Counted from the first letter of the stretch, positions 46,201-57,374 are shown. The stretch is DNA of 64,000 bases from Aquatica leii (GCA_035610365.1 CM069432.1:177553027-177617026); one strand, 5' to 3'. A program made the numbers and translations. The notes: generated from the letters alone by a model not told the origin.

Positions 46201-46995
46201 CATTCTAGCGTAGTGATTTAATGCTTTACACTTTAAACATTCTTTCCCATAAGCAGGACAATTATTTATGGTGTGAGTAGTACCACATCTCGTACAATTT
46301 TTTATACAATTTCTATATGTATCTAACTTACTATTGGAAGTCTTTTGGAACTGGTTCTGTTGCACATACCTTGGCCATCTGGTATTTTTTGACAGGTTTT
46401 TTGTCTTCTGTACCATATTAATTTCTTCTGGCATCTTATGGTTGTTGTTTTGATTTATTTCCTGTAGTTGTTGCGCTGTTACTTCTGCAACTTTGCATAT
46501 TTCTACAGCTTTCTGGAGCGTTAAATTAATTTCTCTTAGCAACCGATCTTTAATATGTATTTCTTGTATCCCTAATATTAATTTATCCCTTATTAGACTA
46601 TCGGCTAATGTACCAAATTCACACGTGTTTGCCAATTCTCGCAATGCTGTGACATAGTGATCATACGTTTCATGTGTGGCCTTATTTCTTGTAAAAAATT
46701 TATACCTCTCGTAGGTTGGGTTACGCATTGGTATAAATTTATCATCAAATTTTTTAAAAACTATACTACAGTCATTCTTTGATTCGTTCTCTTCAAACTT
46801 GAAAGTATTGTAGATCCTCAATCCTTTATCCCCAATTAAATTAAGTAAAACAAATAATTTCATCTCTTCATCTTCATCTCCTTGTTTACTCGCTTTCAAA
46901 TAAATATTAAATTTCTGCTTGAAGAATTCCCAATTTTCTGCCATATTACCTTCGAAACACAATTCAGCAGGTGTAACAGCTTTGTTCGTCGCCAT
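43297..46995 (-). pseudogene. Gag-pol of gypsy C, one stop and an integrase deletion
   Basis: From ATG at 46995 a single 1232-codon frame runs to 43297 except for TAA at 45057-45055 (EVK*MGHLL, where the family has an aromatic residue). Gag has CTRCGTTHTINNC and CLKCKALNHYARMC knuckles near 46290-46200; protease RLDTGAECNIIP; RT with ICIDPRDLNKVIKREHYYIP, LPYGVSCAPEVFQ and YIDD near 45200. The second part gives the RT thumb, RNase H (SCDASKDGLGAVLMQ, QIEKEMLAI, TDHKPLI) and integrase core (GIDFYE, SDNGPPFNS, SGQVES). The integrase zinc-binding domain is damaged: only CDVCLTY and FWPTVNRDIDDL remain and the His pair upstream is missing, with EFQLCM joined directly. So the element is young yet doubly defective. 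Confidence 0.93.
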
Positions 46996-47086
46996 TTTGC
47001 TGTTATTTCTTTTTAATTTCTTAATTTAACTTGGTCTTTTATTTAATTTTAATTTATTACTTAATTTTCGTTTTTCGACTGCGCCA

Positions 47087-47253
47087 TGTTTATTATTTCT
47101 TTTTATTTATTTATTTAACACTGTCGTTTTACTTAATAATTTATTAAACTTACATGATACAAAAAACTACATGCTTCCACATCGGCTGAGATGAAGTATC
47201 AATTCAAAACTGTTGGATTACTACTTCGTGTTGCCAACCTTACATCTCTAACA
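47087..47253 (-). repeat. 5' LTR of gypsy C
   Basis: 167 bp, same ends as the 3' LTR; differs only by the central indel. Confidence 0.93.
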
Positions 47254-47258
47254 GTACT

Positions 47259-48500
47259 TTGAAACATCCTTCTGATATCAGAAAATTGTCATAAAATTAT
47301 ATTACAAATTATTTCATCGGCAGTACATAATTGTTTTATAACTATTGGTTTTTGTAAATATAGCTGTAAATATAATATGTTCAATTATTTTTTTTAGTTG
47401 TTTGAAATTGTGGCAGCAACTTGATCGAAAAATTTCTTCAAACCAAAAAAAATAATTGTTTTATGTAGAATGTGTTATGTAATCAGGCCCGCTTTATTCG
47501 GCTCTGATTTCCTGATTAGATTTACAGCTTAGAACACGCGTCAAATAGTGTTTCTTTACCTATTCTATTATATATTTGGTGGCTGCTAATCCCAGCAAAA
47601 CTTATTTTGTTCTTTTTCAATGTACAAATGTAAAATTATCTTTATAGTTTTACATTTACGAGTTGAGAAACCTTATGTTGCTTTCCTTAATGATTAAAAT
47701 AAACGCAAAACATTAAGTAGATAAATAATAAGTATTTTGTGCGTATACGGCATAATATAATCAAATAAACATACATATAATCATTACGTGCTTCTTTTGT
47801 CTTTTTAATTTATCTAGGTTTCTCTTTCGTTCACTCACATTCAGTTTGCATCGTTTGCATTGTTGAATGTTGTTAGAAGTGCGGTAAAGAATGGTTGTAA
47901 CGCTAAAAGTTTTTGATTTAGCAGTGAACTTTTTTTTGTGTATCAAATTTAGGAAATTGAAAATAAAACTCAAGACTCAAGGTAAGCTAATTTTATTATA
48001 ATTTTATGTCGTCCATGATTGAAACTACCCACTTTTGATTTAATTGTTCATTGTAAAGTTAACATTTTAAATTTTTATAATTTTTTTAAATCTTGTTGCT
48101 CGACAGCGGTAGCGCCAATTGGGTCTTTCAACTTAGCCCCCATCATAACAATTTCTACAAAAATGAGTATTCACGGAATTGTATTGCTATTCATTCAACT
48201 AATTTAATTAGAAATTTTAACATTGGGGGGCTAAGTTAACGCTCAACTCCTCATTTTTTCCTCACGCGTATGGATTGTGCTAAAGTGCCGTTTCTTATAT
48301 CAACTCGCTATTTATTTAATTAATTGAAGACCGATGGTTTTGTGTGTGTCTCATTTGTAGACAATCTAATTCTGCATCCGTCAAAAATCCGCAAAGTATT
48401 TGTTAATAACAATTACATATTCGGATGCACATTTAAATTGTCTAAAATATAGAACATGCATCTTGTTGTTGGGACTCAAAAAAATAAAGTTTTACAGCGG
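47259..48500. other. Interior of nested complex before DUF4806 exons
   Basis: No gene recognised. CCCAGCAAAACTTATTTTG at about 47592 could be the 5' end of DUF4806-type element copy 2 (compare CCCAGTAAACAC at its 3' end); unproven. A small foldback repeat lies at 48130-48237. Confidence 0.35.
48130..48237. repeat. 108-bp foldback repeat AACTTAGCCCCC
   Basis: The left arm AACTTAGCCCCCATCATAAC and the right arm read inward, AACTTAGCCCCCCAATGTTA, pair over roughly 27 bp, separated by A+T-rich DNA. Short MITE-like hairpin. Confidence 0.6.
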
Positions 48501-48540
48501 CCCAGATTTGAATAAAAGAAATTGTTTTATTTTTTACAGT

Positions 48541-49353
48541 AACGGCATTGTCGGCCCGAAACAGGGAAAACGATGCGGATTACACATCTGAAGAAAAAGT
48601 TCCCAACAAGAGAAAGAGAAAAGCTTCTCAAAAAATATTTTGTCTATCCACCTCATCAAGTGATGAAGACTTCAACAGTGAGTATTTTGATTTTTATGAT
48701 TAATTAAATTGACTTTGAATTATTTTTAGCTGCATTAGCACCATTACCGGCCGTTGATATGACGCAGGTTACAGACAATATGTCAGAAATTATAGAACTT
48801 TATAACAACCGATTTATCAACATTTCAAATTTCGTAATACTATCTGAGCGAAGTGGGTTAAGTTTACGATCGGAAGGTAACTTTTATAAACTCTCCAGAA
48901 AAAAGGAAAAATAAATAAATTCAATCGTTTTTCAGTAAAACTCCATGAAATATTGTCTGAACTGAAGGATGTCAAGAAGGAATTATCGGACATAAAGGGC
49001 ATGAAAAAACAATTTGAGGAAATAAAATTCACTGTTAGTGAAATTTTTAAGTGCCTAAAATCGAGCAAGCCGGCTACAATAAGCAATTTCGACCACATCA
49101 AGAAAATGCTACCCCTGAATACTGTAGACGACATCACTGAATTTGATATCTTTATTAATGAAGATAGATTTGTAAGTAATGTTCTAATAATTAATCATAT
49201 ATTAATTGATCTTGTTTTTTTAAGGAACAATATGTACAGTATTGGTGGTTCAGGGACAAAGAGGGCACATAAATACTTTCAAATGAGGCGACCGCAAAAT
49301 GTTCTTAGTTGGGCCAACGGAATAACTTCCGCATCTGCAGATTACACTATAAA
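48541..49353 (+). pseudogene. DUF4806-domain gene, copy B, lacking exon 1
   Basis: Exons read ARNRENDADYTSEEKVPNKR (from TTACAG near 48538 to a GTGAGT donor near 48678), APLPAVDMTQVTDNMSEI (48733-48877), a coiled coil LKDVKKELSDIKGMKKQFEE with LPLNTVDDITEFDIFINEDR (48935-49168), and NNMYSIGGSGTK...SWANGITSASADYTIN after an acceptor at about 49224. Introns are 55-57 nt with GT/AG ends. Compared with copy A the GG of the IGGSGT loop is intact, but a deletion in the last exon removes most of the DHITKALKYLISNK helix. With no first exon and a MITE at its end, it is not functional as it stands. Confidence 0.7.
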
Positions 49354-49355
49354 TA

Positions 49356-50085
49356 CTGGGTGTCTCTAAAAGGTCTGTACAAAATCCTACCACATATTCC
49401 TGAGGTCGAAATAAGCCGATTTAAACAAACTTACCTTATTCCAAAATTGCTTTGTTTCCTAGATACAGGGTGGTAAAGTTTAAAAATAAAAATCGTTTAT
49501 GATTAAATGTATGAACATTTTTCAACGAATTACTTCAAAAATTTATGTCCGGAGGTTTTTTGGGATGCGAAAACTGAATTTGAATACCATTTTACTGTGG
49601 CCTGTAGAGGGCGCTCTACAATGCATTTCTTATGGCTTGAAATGGCTATAATTCTTTTCTCAGTATAGTTTTTAATTTTTTTTTGAAATAATAATAATTT
49701 TATGAACATTTTTAAGCAAAAAGGTTCTCTTGTGAAAATCTGCTAAAGTAAGCCGCTTTCAAGATATTCAGTTTTTAATGTTGGATGCCGTGCCGGAATA
49801 TTCAAATTATTCTGAATAAAAAAAAGGTATCTTTGAGAATGAAATTTGGTTAGTGAATTAGTATTAGATTTCGCATCCCAAAAAACCTCCGGACATAAAT
49901 TTTTGAAGTAATTCGTTGAAAAATGTTCATACATTTAAAAATAAACGATTTTTATTTTTAAACTTTACCACCCTGTATCTAGAAAACAAAGCAATTTTGG
50001 AATAAGGTAAGTTTGCTTAAATCGGCTTATTTCGACCTCAGGAATATGTGGTAGGATTTTGTACAGACCTTTTAGAGACACCCTG
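49356..50085. mobile_element. Tc1/mariner-type MITE with about 200-bp inverted repeats
   Basis: 730 bp between TA at 49354-49355 and 50086-50087. The left end CTGGGTGTCTCTAAAAGGTC and the right end read inward, CAGGGTGTCTCTAAAAGGTC, stay nearly identical for about 200 bp. Copy 1 of the DUF4806-type element has the uninterrupted sequence TATAAATATTATGAAAAG, giving a clean empty site with a TA duplication. Confidence 0.92.
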
Positions 50086-51009
50086 TATTATAAAAAGTAA
50101 GCTGTAGTAAGGTTTTTTTTTGATTAATTTATAATTGTTTTGTTTAACTTCAGATTTAATTACGAAGAGTTATAACAACAAAGAAAAAATTTTTGAAGGA
50201 GTTGTGGCTGATTGGTTGCGACACTGGTCACAACGTTTATCTCAACGGTTTATCTTAAAAGAATTAATTTAAATTTTATATTTTTTATATCTGTTTGAGC
50301 ATTCGAAAAGTTCATTTTTGTTTGTGTAATATTTTAAAAATTATTTATTTTAATTTTGTATTAGGCTTTTATTTTTTATACATATTTGTGAGTCTGAACT
50401 ATTAGAGAAAGTTTACAAAAACATTTTTTTCTTTTATTTTACATGGTTTATATGTATTTGTTTTTTTTGTTAAGTTAAAATACTGATTAAAACAAGAAAT
50501 AAACTTATCTTCAAAACTTAACGGTTGTCGAAATATGGTCTTATGAAGAAATTGAAAAATATTTTTAAATAATTTAAATATATAAATCACCAAACAAGCT
50601 CATAAACATAATCAATAACTTATTTTACTTTATCCTGCTTAAAGATATCACAGAAGTTGTTCAAATTGTATTTCATTCGCCTTCCAATCAAAAGTACACA
50701 AATGCATATCGGTATATTCCGCAAAAGTAAATTTACCCATTGTCAAATAATTTCGCTGTTATTTTTGTATGATAAATGTTTTAAATTATCTTGTTGCTAG
50801 GATTCGACAATAAAATTATTTTTATAATGACTAAAAAATGTATTTCAGCGGTGGGAATAACTAACATAGGTACTCTACAATAATAATGATTTCTTCATTA
50901 CATCATATTTCAAAAACCTTTGAGCATTTAACATAAGACTATTTCAGTGTTTTCTTGTTTTAATCGGTAACTTGACAAATTGTGTAAGGTTTTTTTAATA
51001 ACACCCTGT

Positions 51010-51260
51010 GTATATGTATATATTATTCCAATGTACCTGGTGCATAATATTCCAATGTATCTGAGATATAATATTACGTCGCAGGTATATAATTTTCCGA
51101 TGTACCTAGGATGTAATATTACGTCGCAGGTATATAATATTCTGAAGTACCTGGGACGTAATATTACGTCCCAGGTACATAATATTCCGATGTACTTGGG
51201 ACGTAATACCACGTCCCAGGTATACAATATTTTGATGTACCTGGAATGTTATAATAAGTT
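51010..51260. repeat. 45-bp palindromic minisatellite (copy 2)
   Basis: About five units of 45 bp centred on GGACGTAATATTACGTCC variants with ATTCCGATGTACCT-like linkers. The 15-residue periodicity (NITSQVYNI) in the 176-codon plus-strand frame at 50980-51510 comes from the repeat and is not evidence of a protein. Confidence 0.85.
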
Positions 51261-51396
51261 GACAGTACATTATTTATTACATCCTGAGTACATAATTATT
51301 GCGGCAATAGGGCCCTTTAAAGTACATTCCTATGACTTCTCAGGTCACAAAAATTATATACAGAGGATGTACATGGGACATCTTGTGTTTACTGGG

Positions 51397-53350
51397 TTTA
51401 TATTCCTCTACATTTCATTTCGTCTTATTATTGTAGCAAGGCATTTGGATTTTTTGGTACAGGCCGTAATCTGTTTGCGGTATAGAGATCAAACTAAAAT
51501 GGAAGCATAATATTGTTCAGAAGGCATTTTTTAGAGAGAAAACAACAGGTGGCATATAATCAGCGGTTATGTTACCAATTCGTCAATAAAAGTTATTTAA
51601 CTTCTCAAACATAAACGCAAGACAATTTACTCAACTTTACGTATATTCATAATATAATTAACAAAGCATTTAATATGGCTTACCTGTTTTTGAAAGTATA
51701 CAAATAAATTACTAGCACTAGCAAATATTTTATTGCCAACAGACGTTCTTTGCAAACAACGTAAAAATTAGTCAGTCTCATGGGATATCCTAAACATAAC
51801 TCTAGGATATTCAGACTTGGTTCGAGAGAACATGCTAGGCATTACCTTTGACCAAATCTTAAGAATATCCTGGGATATTGTAAATGATGATTGAACGTTC
51901 TGAGCATACTTTTTTAGAATAAACTGTGAACAGTCTGAATATGTTATGTTAGAGATAACCTAATGTTTTATTAGATATTAAACTTATTCCAGGAACATGC
52001 TTATGATATCTGGATATTATTAGAATATTCAGATTATTAAAAACGTATTTTTAGGATATATTGTGTTATGTGGGAACATTTTTGTTTACGCAAAACCCCA
52101 AACCGTCCTCTCTTAATGGAACAGATTACAAAAAAACTGACTTCAATCAAAATAAATTTTACGTTTTTACTTATCAATTATGATAAACTTAAATTTCAAA
52201 AATAAATCAAAAATTAGTGTAGGCAACTCAAACAGCTTCTACAAAATGTTTTCTAAAGAGTGTTGATGGGATTTCTTACTTCTTCATCTGCATCCGTTGT
52301 GTCTTACGTTTTTCTTTCTGAAATAGAGTTTGGCGTAAGGTTTAAAACTGTTATACAAGTATACTTGTTTGACTATTAAAGTAGATATGTTTTGCCACCT
52401 AAGAACATTATTGGTATATGTAACCGTGTAACGTAATATTACTTATTCTTACATAGGTTCTCAGAAGTCATCTTGTATGTTCATTAAATACAAACCTTAT
52501 GCAGTTAACAAACGATCGCTTAAAACTTTGCTATTGAAGATGAGCAAATCAAGTTACTATTATTTAAATTATAAGTCCACCAATAATAAATACTAATTTT
52601 CAAATATATTTTTACATATGTTTCAAGCTTATAAATATAAAGCTCATCTTCAGAAAAATTTTTTGAAAAATGTCAAATTATTAAATTAAATTTAAACTAT
52701 TATATTTAAAGCATTTATTGTTTATAAAATGTTTGGTTAGAATTAAGACTACAAATCCATCAAATTCAATTAATTTTCATAAGATGGTTTAATAGTTTAA
52801 GTGCATAATAAATTATTATGAAACCACAAGTAGACGTTTCAAGTAAGCATTTATGTTATCAGGATTTGTTTCACACTGGTCTAAAATAAGCGTTATATGC
52901 GAAACTCAGAGGCGTAGCTACCATGGAGCAGTTGGAACACACGAATTTTGAGGGAGCACAAGTCAGGGAGACGCACATTTTAAAAAAGCTTATTATAATG
53001 CTACTCAACAGTTTTATCAACATGTTTAATCAAATGTGTAGGTGCACGCACACGTCTTTCGGCTTATTCTTCAGATATTCCTCCTAGTTTTGGATCACAA
53101 CTCATTAGATTTTAAATGTGTTTCTTTATTCAGGTAAAACAGATTACTTCTATACGAGAAGTTACCGAACTACTTTTAATTTACACCGCTGCCTCGAGTA
53201 GTACTTTACCGCGTCTTCAGCGACCACAAAATGGAGATTTTCGAAGCTCAAATTAATCAAAACATCTTTAACTAGCAGCATGTCTCAATCCCATCTTAGC
53301 TCCCTGGCTACAATATCCATTGAAAAAACAGTCGCTGATCAACTTGTTAC
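51397..53350. other. Right flank of nested complex and spacer
   Basis: GGATAT words are dense at 51780-52070, the putative subterminal region of the outer CCCA element. From 52075 to 53350 no gene is recognised; a decayed C-terminus of the hAT transposase may extend into the region near 53200. Confidence 0.4.
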
Positions 53351-53399
53351 TGTTTCAATACGTCTTATATTTTAAGAAAATTGTCATTAAGTAATGTTT

Positions 53400-54340
53400 A
53401 AAAAGAAAATAAAAAATGGAACCTAGGAAAAATATTTTTCTGGAACTCTTGCGAGAGAAAAGGGGTCACGCACATTTTACTTGCTCCAGGGTATTTCAAC
53501 CCTGAATTTATTTTTCTCGATAAATAATGGAATTTCAATTTACTTATTTGCGAGCAATATTCTTTTTTTTTGTTTATTAGATTTGGCATATTCTTTTTCA
53601 ACATCTTCGCTTAGTTCTTTAGTATTTTTTTTCATTTGATTGAATTGTTCTTTTGGAAACAACTTCAAAGAATTCAGTAAATGGTATTCTTCTTGTATAT
53701 CCAAATCAGGCGTAGTTACATATAAACCTTATTAAAATACTTTTTAAAAAACTTCCAAATTACTGTTAATATAACATATTCTAGTTTAATGAGATTTTTG
53801 TATACATTTCCGGCATTGTTTCTACAATCAGTCTTTTCTGTTTCATCCGTGCATACATATATTTTAGTTTTTAAAATATTATTCTATCCAATTTTAAGTG
53901 TTCTAACAGGTTCATAATGAGCAGACCATCAAGTTACACTTAAAGATCTTAAGGCGTATTGAAGTTTGGCGAAAGTTGATACTATATCTTCTCTATAGAG
54001 TAAAATAGAGAAAAATACATATAGTGACTGGTGGATTCCAAAATAATAAATGACTTCTAGATTTAACTTTACAGCTTCTGTTCCCACAAGATTTAATGAA
54101 TGTGCTGAACAAGATATAAAATCTACAAACCTATTAATCGACTTAAAACGCACTTGAACTCCATTATATCGACCACTCATATTAGCTATGTTGTCATATT
54201 ACTGTACTCGAATGTTTTGCAAAGGAAGACCAGTTTCATTCAAAAACAAACATATTTGTTCGGGCAAATATTCCGACTTGTAATTCTCAATTGGAATAAA
54301 CGACAGAAACTGTTCATAAGGCAGTGCCTGGTAACGATAT
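53400..54340 (-). pseudogene. hAT transposase fossil (ZMYM1-like type)
   Basis: Minus-strand reading, shifting frames: YRYQALPYEQFLSFIPIENY and EQICLFLNETGLPLQNIR (54340-54190), then DNIANMSGRYNGVQV, DFISCSAHSLNLVG, SLYVFFS and LRSLSVT (54180-53929). This is the hAT catalytic region with the family D-N-...-MSGKYNG and C-x-x-H-x-x-x-L motifs, as in ZMYM1-like transposases. Further blocks (YKNLIKLEYVILTVIW; DLDIQEEYHLL) follow at 53850-53650. A TGA/TAG pair separates the IRVQ and DNIANMSG blocks. No terminal repeats found. Confidence 0.8.
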
Positions 54341-54342
54341 CT

Positions 54343-54838
54343 TATAATAGTGGTTAGTTGGTCAATTTGCGCTGAGTTCTATGTAGAATCTACAATTATC
54401 GAATAGTATTAAACGTCATCTTTATTTATATGGTCGCTTGACACTTGCTTTCCTATTATTGTAACCAGTTCTTCTCACGTAGCTTTGAAAAATAAGAAAT
54501 TTATCTCTGTAATGTGGACTGGAATTTTTTGAGATGTTTTTGCAGAAATGGGTCAAAGTCTAAAATTAGCTCAATAATTCCCATCAAATTTATAATAGTT
54601 GTTAGTTGGTCAATTTGCGCTGAGTTCTATGTAGAATCTACAATTATCGAATAGTATTAAACGTCATCTTTATTTATATGGTCGCTTGACACTTGCTTTC
54701 CTATTATTGTAACCAGTTCTTCTCACGTAGCTTTGAAAAATAAGAAATTTATCTCTGTAATGTCTACTGGAATTTTTTGAGATGTTTTTGCAGAAATGGG
54801 TCAAAGTCTAAAATTAACTCAATAATTCCCATCAAATT
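54343..54838. repeat. 248-bp tandem duplication
   Basis: Unit 1 (54343-54590) and unit 2 (54591-54838) are adjacent direct copies beginning TATAATAG. I count about four mismatches (TGGTT/TGTTG start, ATGTGGACT/ATGTCTACT, ATTAGCTC/ATTAACTC), so about 98% identity. It lies at the 5' side of the hAT fossil. Confidence 0.92.
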
Positions 54839-55130
54839 TCCATTGCTTGCTGAACTCCATTTTTTACATGTCTTCGTAATTCTAAACCTCTTCGACACAT
54901 ACCTTAAATTACCAATGACAACAATTTACACGCAATATAAGAAATTAGTCTACTGCTGCGTGAGTAACATAGCTACTGTCTTTTTATGTGTTGTCCGTTT
55001 TTGCAAGTATTGATTAGAAAAACGCTTTTTTTTCCAAAGTGTTATTTCAGACTAAGGATAGCTATTATTGAATTAAGTCAAATTAATGGACCTGGATGAC
55101 ACAAGCATGGTTGGAAAGGACCATGCTTTA
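54839..55130. other. Spacer between hAT fossil and Penelope-like element
   Basis: A 78-codon plus-strand frame (54777-55013) is not convincing. Nothing else seen. Confidence 0.4.
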
Positions 55131-55199
55131 GTTAGTTCTAGATTTTTATCTTCTTTAGGAGGGGCAATAAAAACCACTGTAAACTGTTTTTATGGCTAC

Positions 55200-55229
55200 G
55201 TTTCGTGCCTCTAGTGTGCACTTCTTCAG
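55200..55229 (-). ncRNA. Candidate hammerhead ribozyme core of Penelope-like element
   Basis: Minus strand reads CUGAAGA, a stem GUGC pairing with GCAC over an ACACUAGAG loop, then GAAAC. CUGANGA...GAAAC is the hammerhead consensus, and such ribozymes are known in terminal regions of Penelope-like elements. It lies about 385 nt after the stop codon. Stems I and III and the cleavage site were not resolved by eye. Confidence 0.6.
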
Positions 55230-56383
55230 GCCACTGAAAATTTATTTACGGTAAGTGAACAACATTACACAACGTATATAACAACTAACTGAATTTGTTA
55301 ACAGGTACAGCATACAACAAAAAACTTACAAGAAAAGGTTACGAGTGGTGGTAGTCCACTGGTCCAACAAGCATACCGTCTAATAAGTTACTTATTCTAG
55401 TTAACATAAAATTAAGTCAATGATTAAAAGAATTTAAATATATATACAAAGAAAAACGACGGACATTAAAGTTAAACAAACAATATACACTGAATGCAAA
55501 TTCAAAAATAATTGTAAATATGATAAGGCTAATAGATAGAAATGACCTTGAAATCGCATACAACTATAAAGCTTATCTTGCAATTTTTGAAATTAAATTA
55601 TTGTAAATATTACTTAAATTGTTGGTGTCGTTATTGAAATTAATGTTGTTTTTTTATATATGTTGATGTATATCATTTCCGAGACTAACCTTTTTTTGAA
55701 ATTATTTTCAACATCTAAAATTGTAGGATTGTTGAAATCGAAGGTATGTCCAGTGTTAATGTGATGGACTGCTAATGCTGTGTCTGCTTTTTTTGTTTTG
55801 CAATCATAACGATGGTTATTAATCCGATTTTTTACTTTTTGTTTGGTTTGGCCGATATAACATACATTACAATTGGTACAGTCTAGTTTGTATATTACAT
55901 CGTGCTTTTCTATTGTGTTTGTTTTGTCTTTAGTTTTGCTGTACAGTGTATTATAGATGGTGTTATTATTGTATATTGTTATTTTGATGTTATTTGTTTT
56001 TAAAATCGAATGATTCTATTTGTTAGATTTGGGACATTAATTATTTTCATATAAGTGATGTTAATATTAAGGTTAGTGGTAGGATTGGTGTTAGGGGTCG
56101 TATTAAGATTAGTTGTAGGTAGGTTAGTTGGTGGCGGGATCACGATAGTTATATTAGTATTAGAAAGTATTTTGTTTAATATATTTTTTGGATAGTTATG
56201 CTTCCTTAATATGTTATTTAAGATGTTAAGGTTTTCTTTGTGAAATTGAGGGCTACTCAAATTTATAATTTTATTTTTCATAGCCTTGATGACATTAATT
56301 TTTTGGTGGTGTGGGTGTCTCGATAAAAAGTTAATTGTTCTATTAGAGGCAATTGGTTTAGTATACCATTCTGTGACTAACAT

Positions 56384-57093
56384 ACTATTCTCTGTACGGC
56401 GAAAAGATAGAGTTAAGTCCCTCCCATCAAATAGGCGCTAAATTTGAATAAATTTTTTTTATTGGTTAAAATTTTCAAGTCAGTATTACAACAAACAAAT
56501 AACATACTTCAGTTTGACCTGAGTTTAACGTTCGACATTTTGGTTAATTTATTCGCAGTTTTAAGTTTTTGTAATTTTCATTCATTTGACGAAATAGTTT
56601 TTTTCAATACTTTGAAAGACATTTGTGTATATTCGTGTGGAGGATGACTTCTTTATCTGAATCATCCTATTTTTTTTATACAGAATGTTATTTAAACTCT
56701 CATAAAATATGTCATAATTTTAGTTCGTCAAATTTGTTAATAAGTAAAAACTTAAGGACGCCCTTGTTTATACGCGTTTGAAATGTTTAGTTGTTCCCTC
56801 CAAGTGTTATTTGATAAATTTTAAAAATCAATGGTGTAACTAAATTAACAAATTTGTAAACGTATTTATTTGTTATAAGTAGAAATTTATAATTTTGTAC
56901 ATTAATTGAAAATTATACTTTTTCCTATCTACTTTAATCTTTAATGCCTATATTATACATTACATAATTTTTGATTTTTCCCGCTTTTACTAATTTAAGC
57001 CGTGTAAACTTGTCTCTTCATACATTGGTTTAAACTATCATACAAAATTGAAGGAGGGGCTTAACTCTATCTTTTCGCCGTACAGGGAATAGT
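56384..57093. mobile_element. 710-bp DNA transposon (hAT-like 8-bp duplication) in the Penelope gene
   Basis: Ends ACTATTCTCTGTACGGCGAA and, read inward, ACTATTCCCTGTACGGCGAA; the repeat continues through AAGATAGAGTTAAG. Flanks ACTAACAT (56376-56383) and GCTAACAT (57094-57101) form an 8-bp duplication with one mismatch. Removing the element rejoins the Penelope coding text near DDRLSKDVS and LVTEWYTKP. No transposase inside; a 67-codon frame at 56444-56647 lacks motifs. Confidence 0.88.
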
Positions 57094-57374
57094 GCTAACA
57101 TCCTTACTGAGTCTATCATCTAGAAATGGTAATGAACCCTCTTTTTCAATTTCAACCGTGAATTTTAGATGTTGATTGTAACTGTTAAAAATATTTAGTG
57201 TTTTCAATTTCTGTGTCGGGAATGCATGTAATCATATCGTCAACATAACATAACAAAAAGGTCGGTGTAAATGTCATTGTGTTTTTTACATAATTAAGCA
57301 AATCATGCATTGCAAGACTGGCTAGTATAGGTGATGCTGGGTTGCCCATTGCAGTGCCAAATTTTTGAACATAC

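Larger units (their letters stand above)
43036..47253 (-). mobile_element. Ty3/gypsy LTR retrotransposon C, recent insertion
   Basis: A 4218-bp element on the minus strand. LTRs at 43036-43211 and 47087-47253 are identical except for a roughly 10-bp length difference near the middle. A perfect target duplication GTACT lies at 43031-43035 and 47254-47258. Minus-strand primer-binding site TGGCGCAGTCGAAAAACG is next to the 5' LTR (47086-47069), of the serine-tRNA-like class used by 17.6/297. A purine tract AAAAAAAAGGGAGA adjoins the 3' LTR. One stop codon splits gag-pol. Confidence 0.95.
48500..51396 (+). mobile_element. DUF4806-type element, copy 2
   Basis: The plus-strand counterpart of 14694-18080. 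It holds DUF4806 exons (48541-49353), a later MITE insertion (49356-50085), the shared 3' region with inverted-repeat insert (about 50420-51000), the 45-bp minisatellite (51010-51260) and an end GTGTTTACTGGG at 51396, that is CCCAGTAAACAC read inward. The first exon present in copy 1 is missing here; similarity starts near 48505 just before the acceptor of exon 2. Confidence 0.7.
42823..52074. mobile_element. Candidate nested CCCA-ended element complex
   Basis: Possible outer ends: CCCAAATAGCACAAGAATAT at 42823 and, read inward from 52074, CCCACATAACACAATATATC (12 of the first 14 bases agree). AA flanks both sides. Subterminal GGATAT words cluster at 42860-42900 and 51780-52060, as in the 12401-13546 element. 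Between them sit gypsy C (43036-47253) and the DUF4806-type element copy 2 (to 51396). Only 142 bp separate it from the CCCAGG transposon. The pairing of these two ends is my inference. Confidence 0.45.

Noticed and set aside
50980-51510. 176-codon frame with a 15-residue repeat
   Set aside because: The periodicity is the 45-bp minisatellite, whose length is a multiple of three; the frame is a by-product.
56040-56150. Asn/Thr/Pro-rich repeat as a separate antifreeze-like protein
   Set aside because: It lies in the linker between RT and GIY-YIG of the Penelope-like gene and is low-complexity coding DNA.
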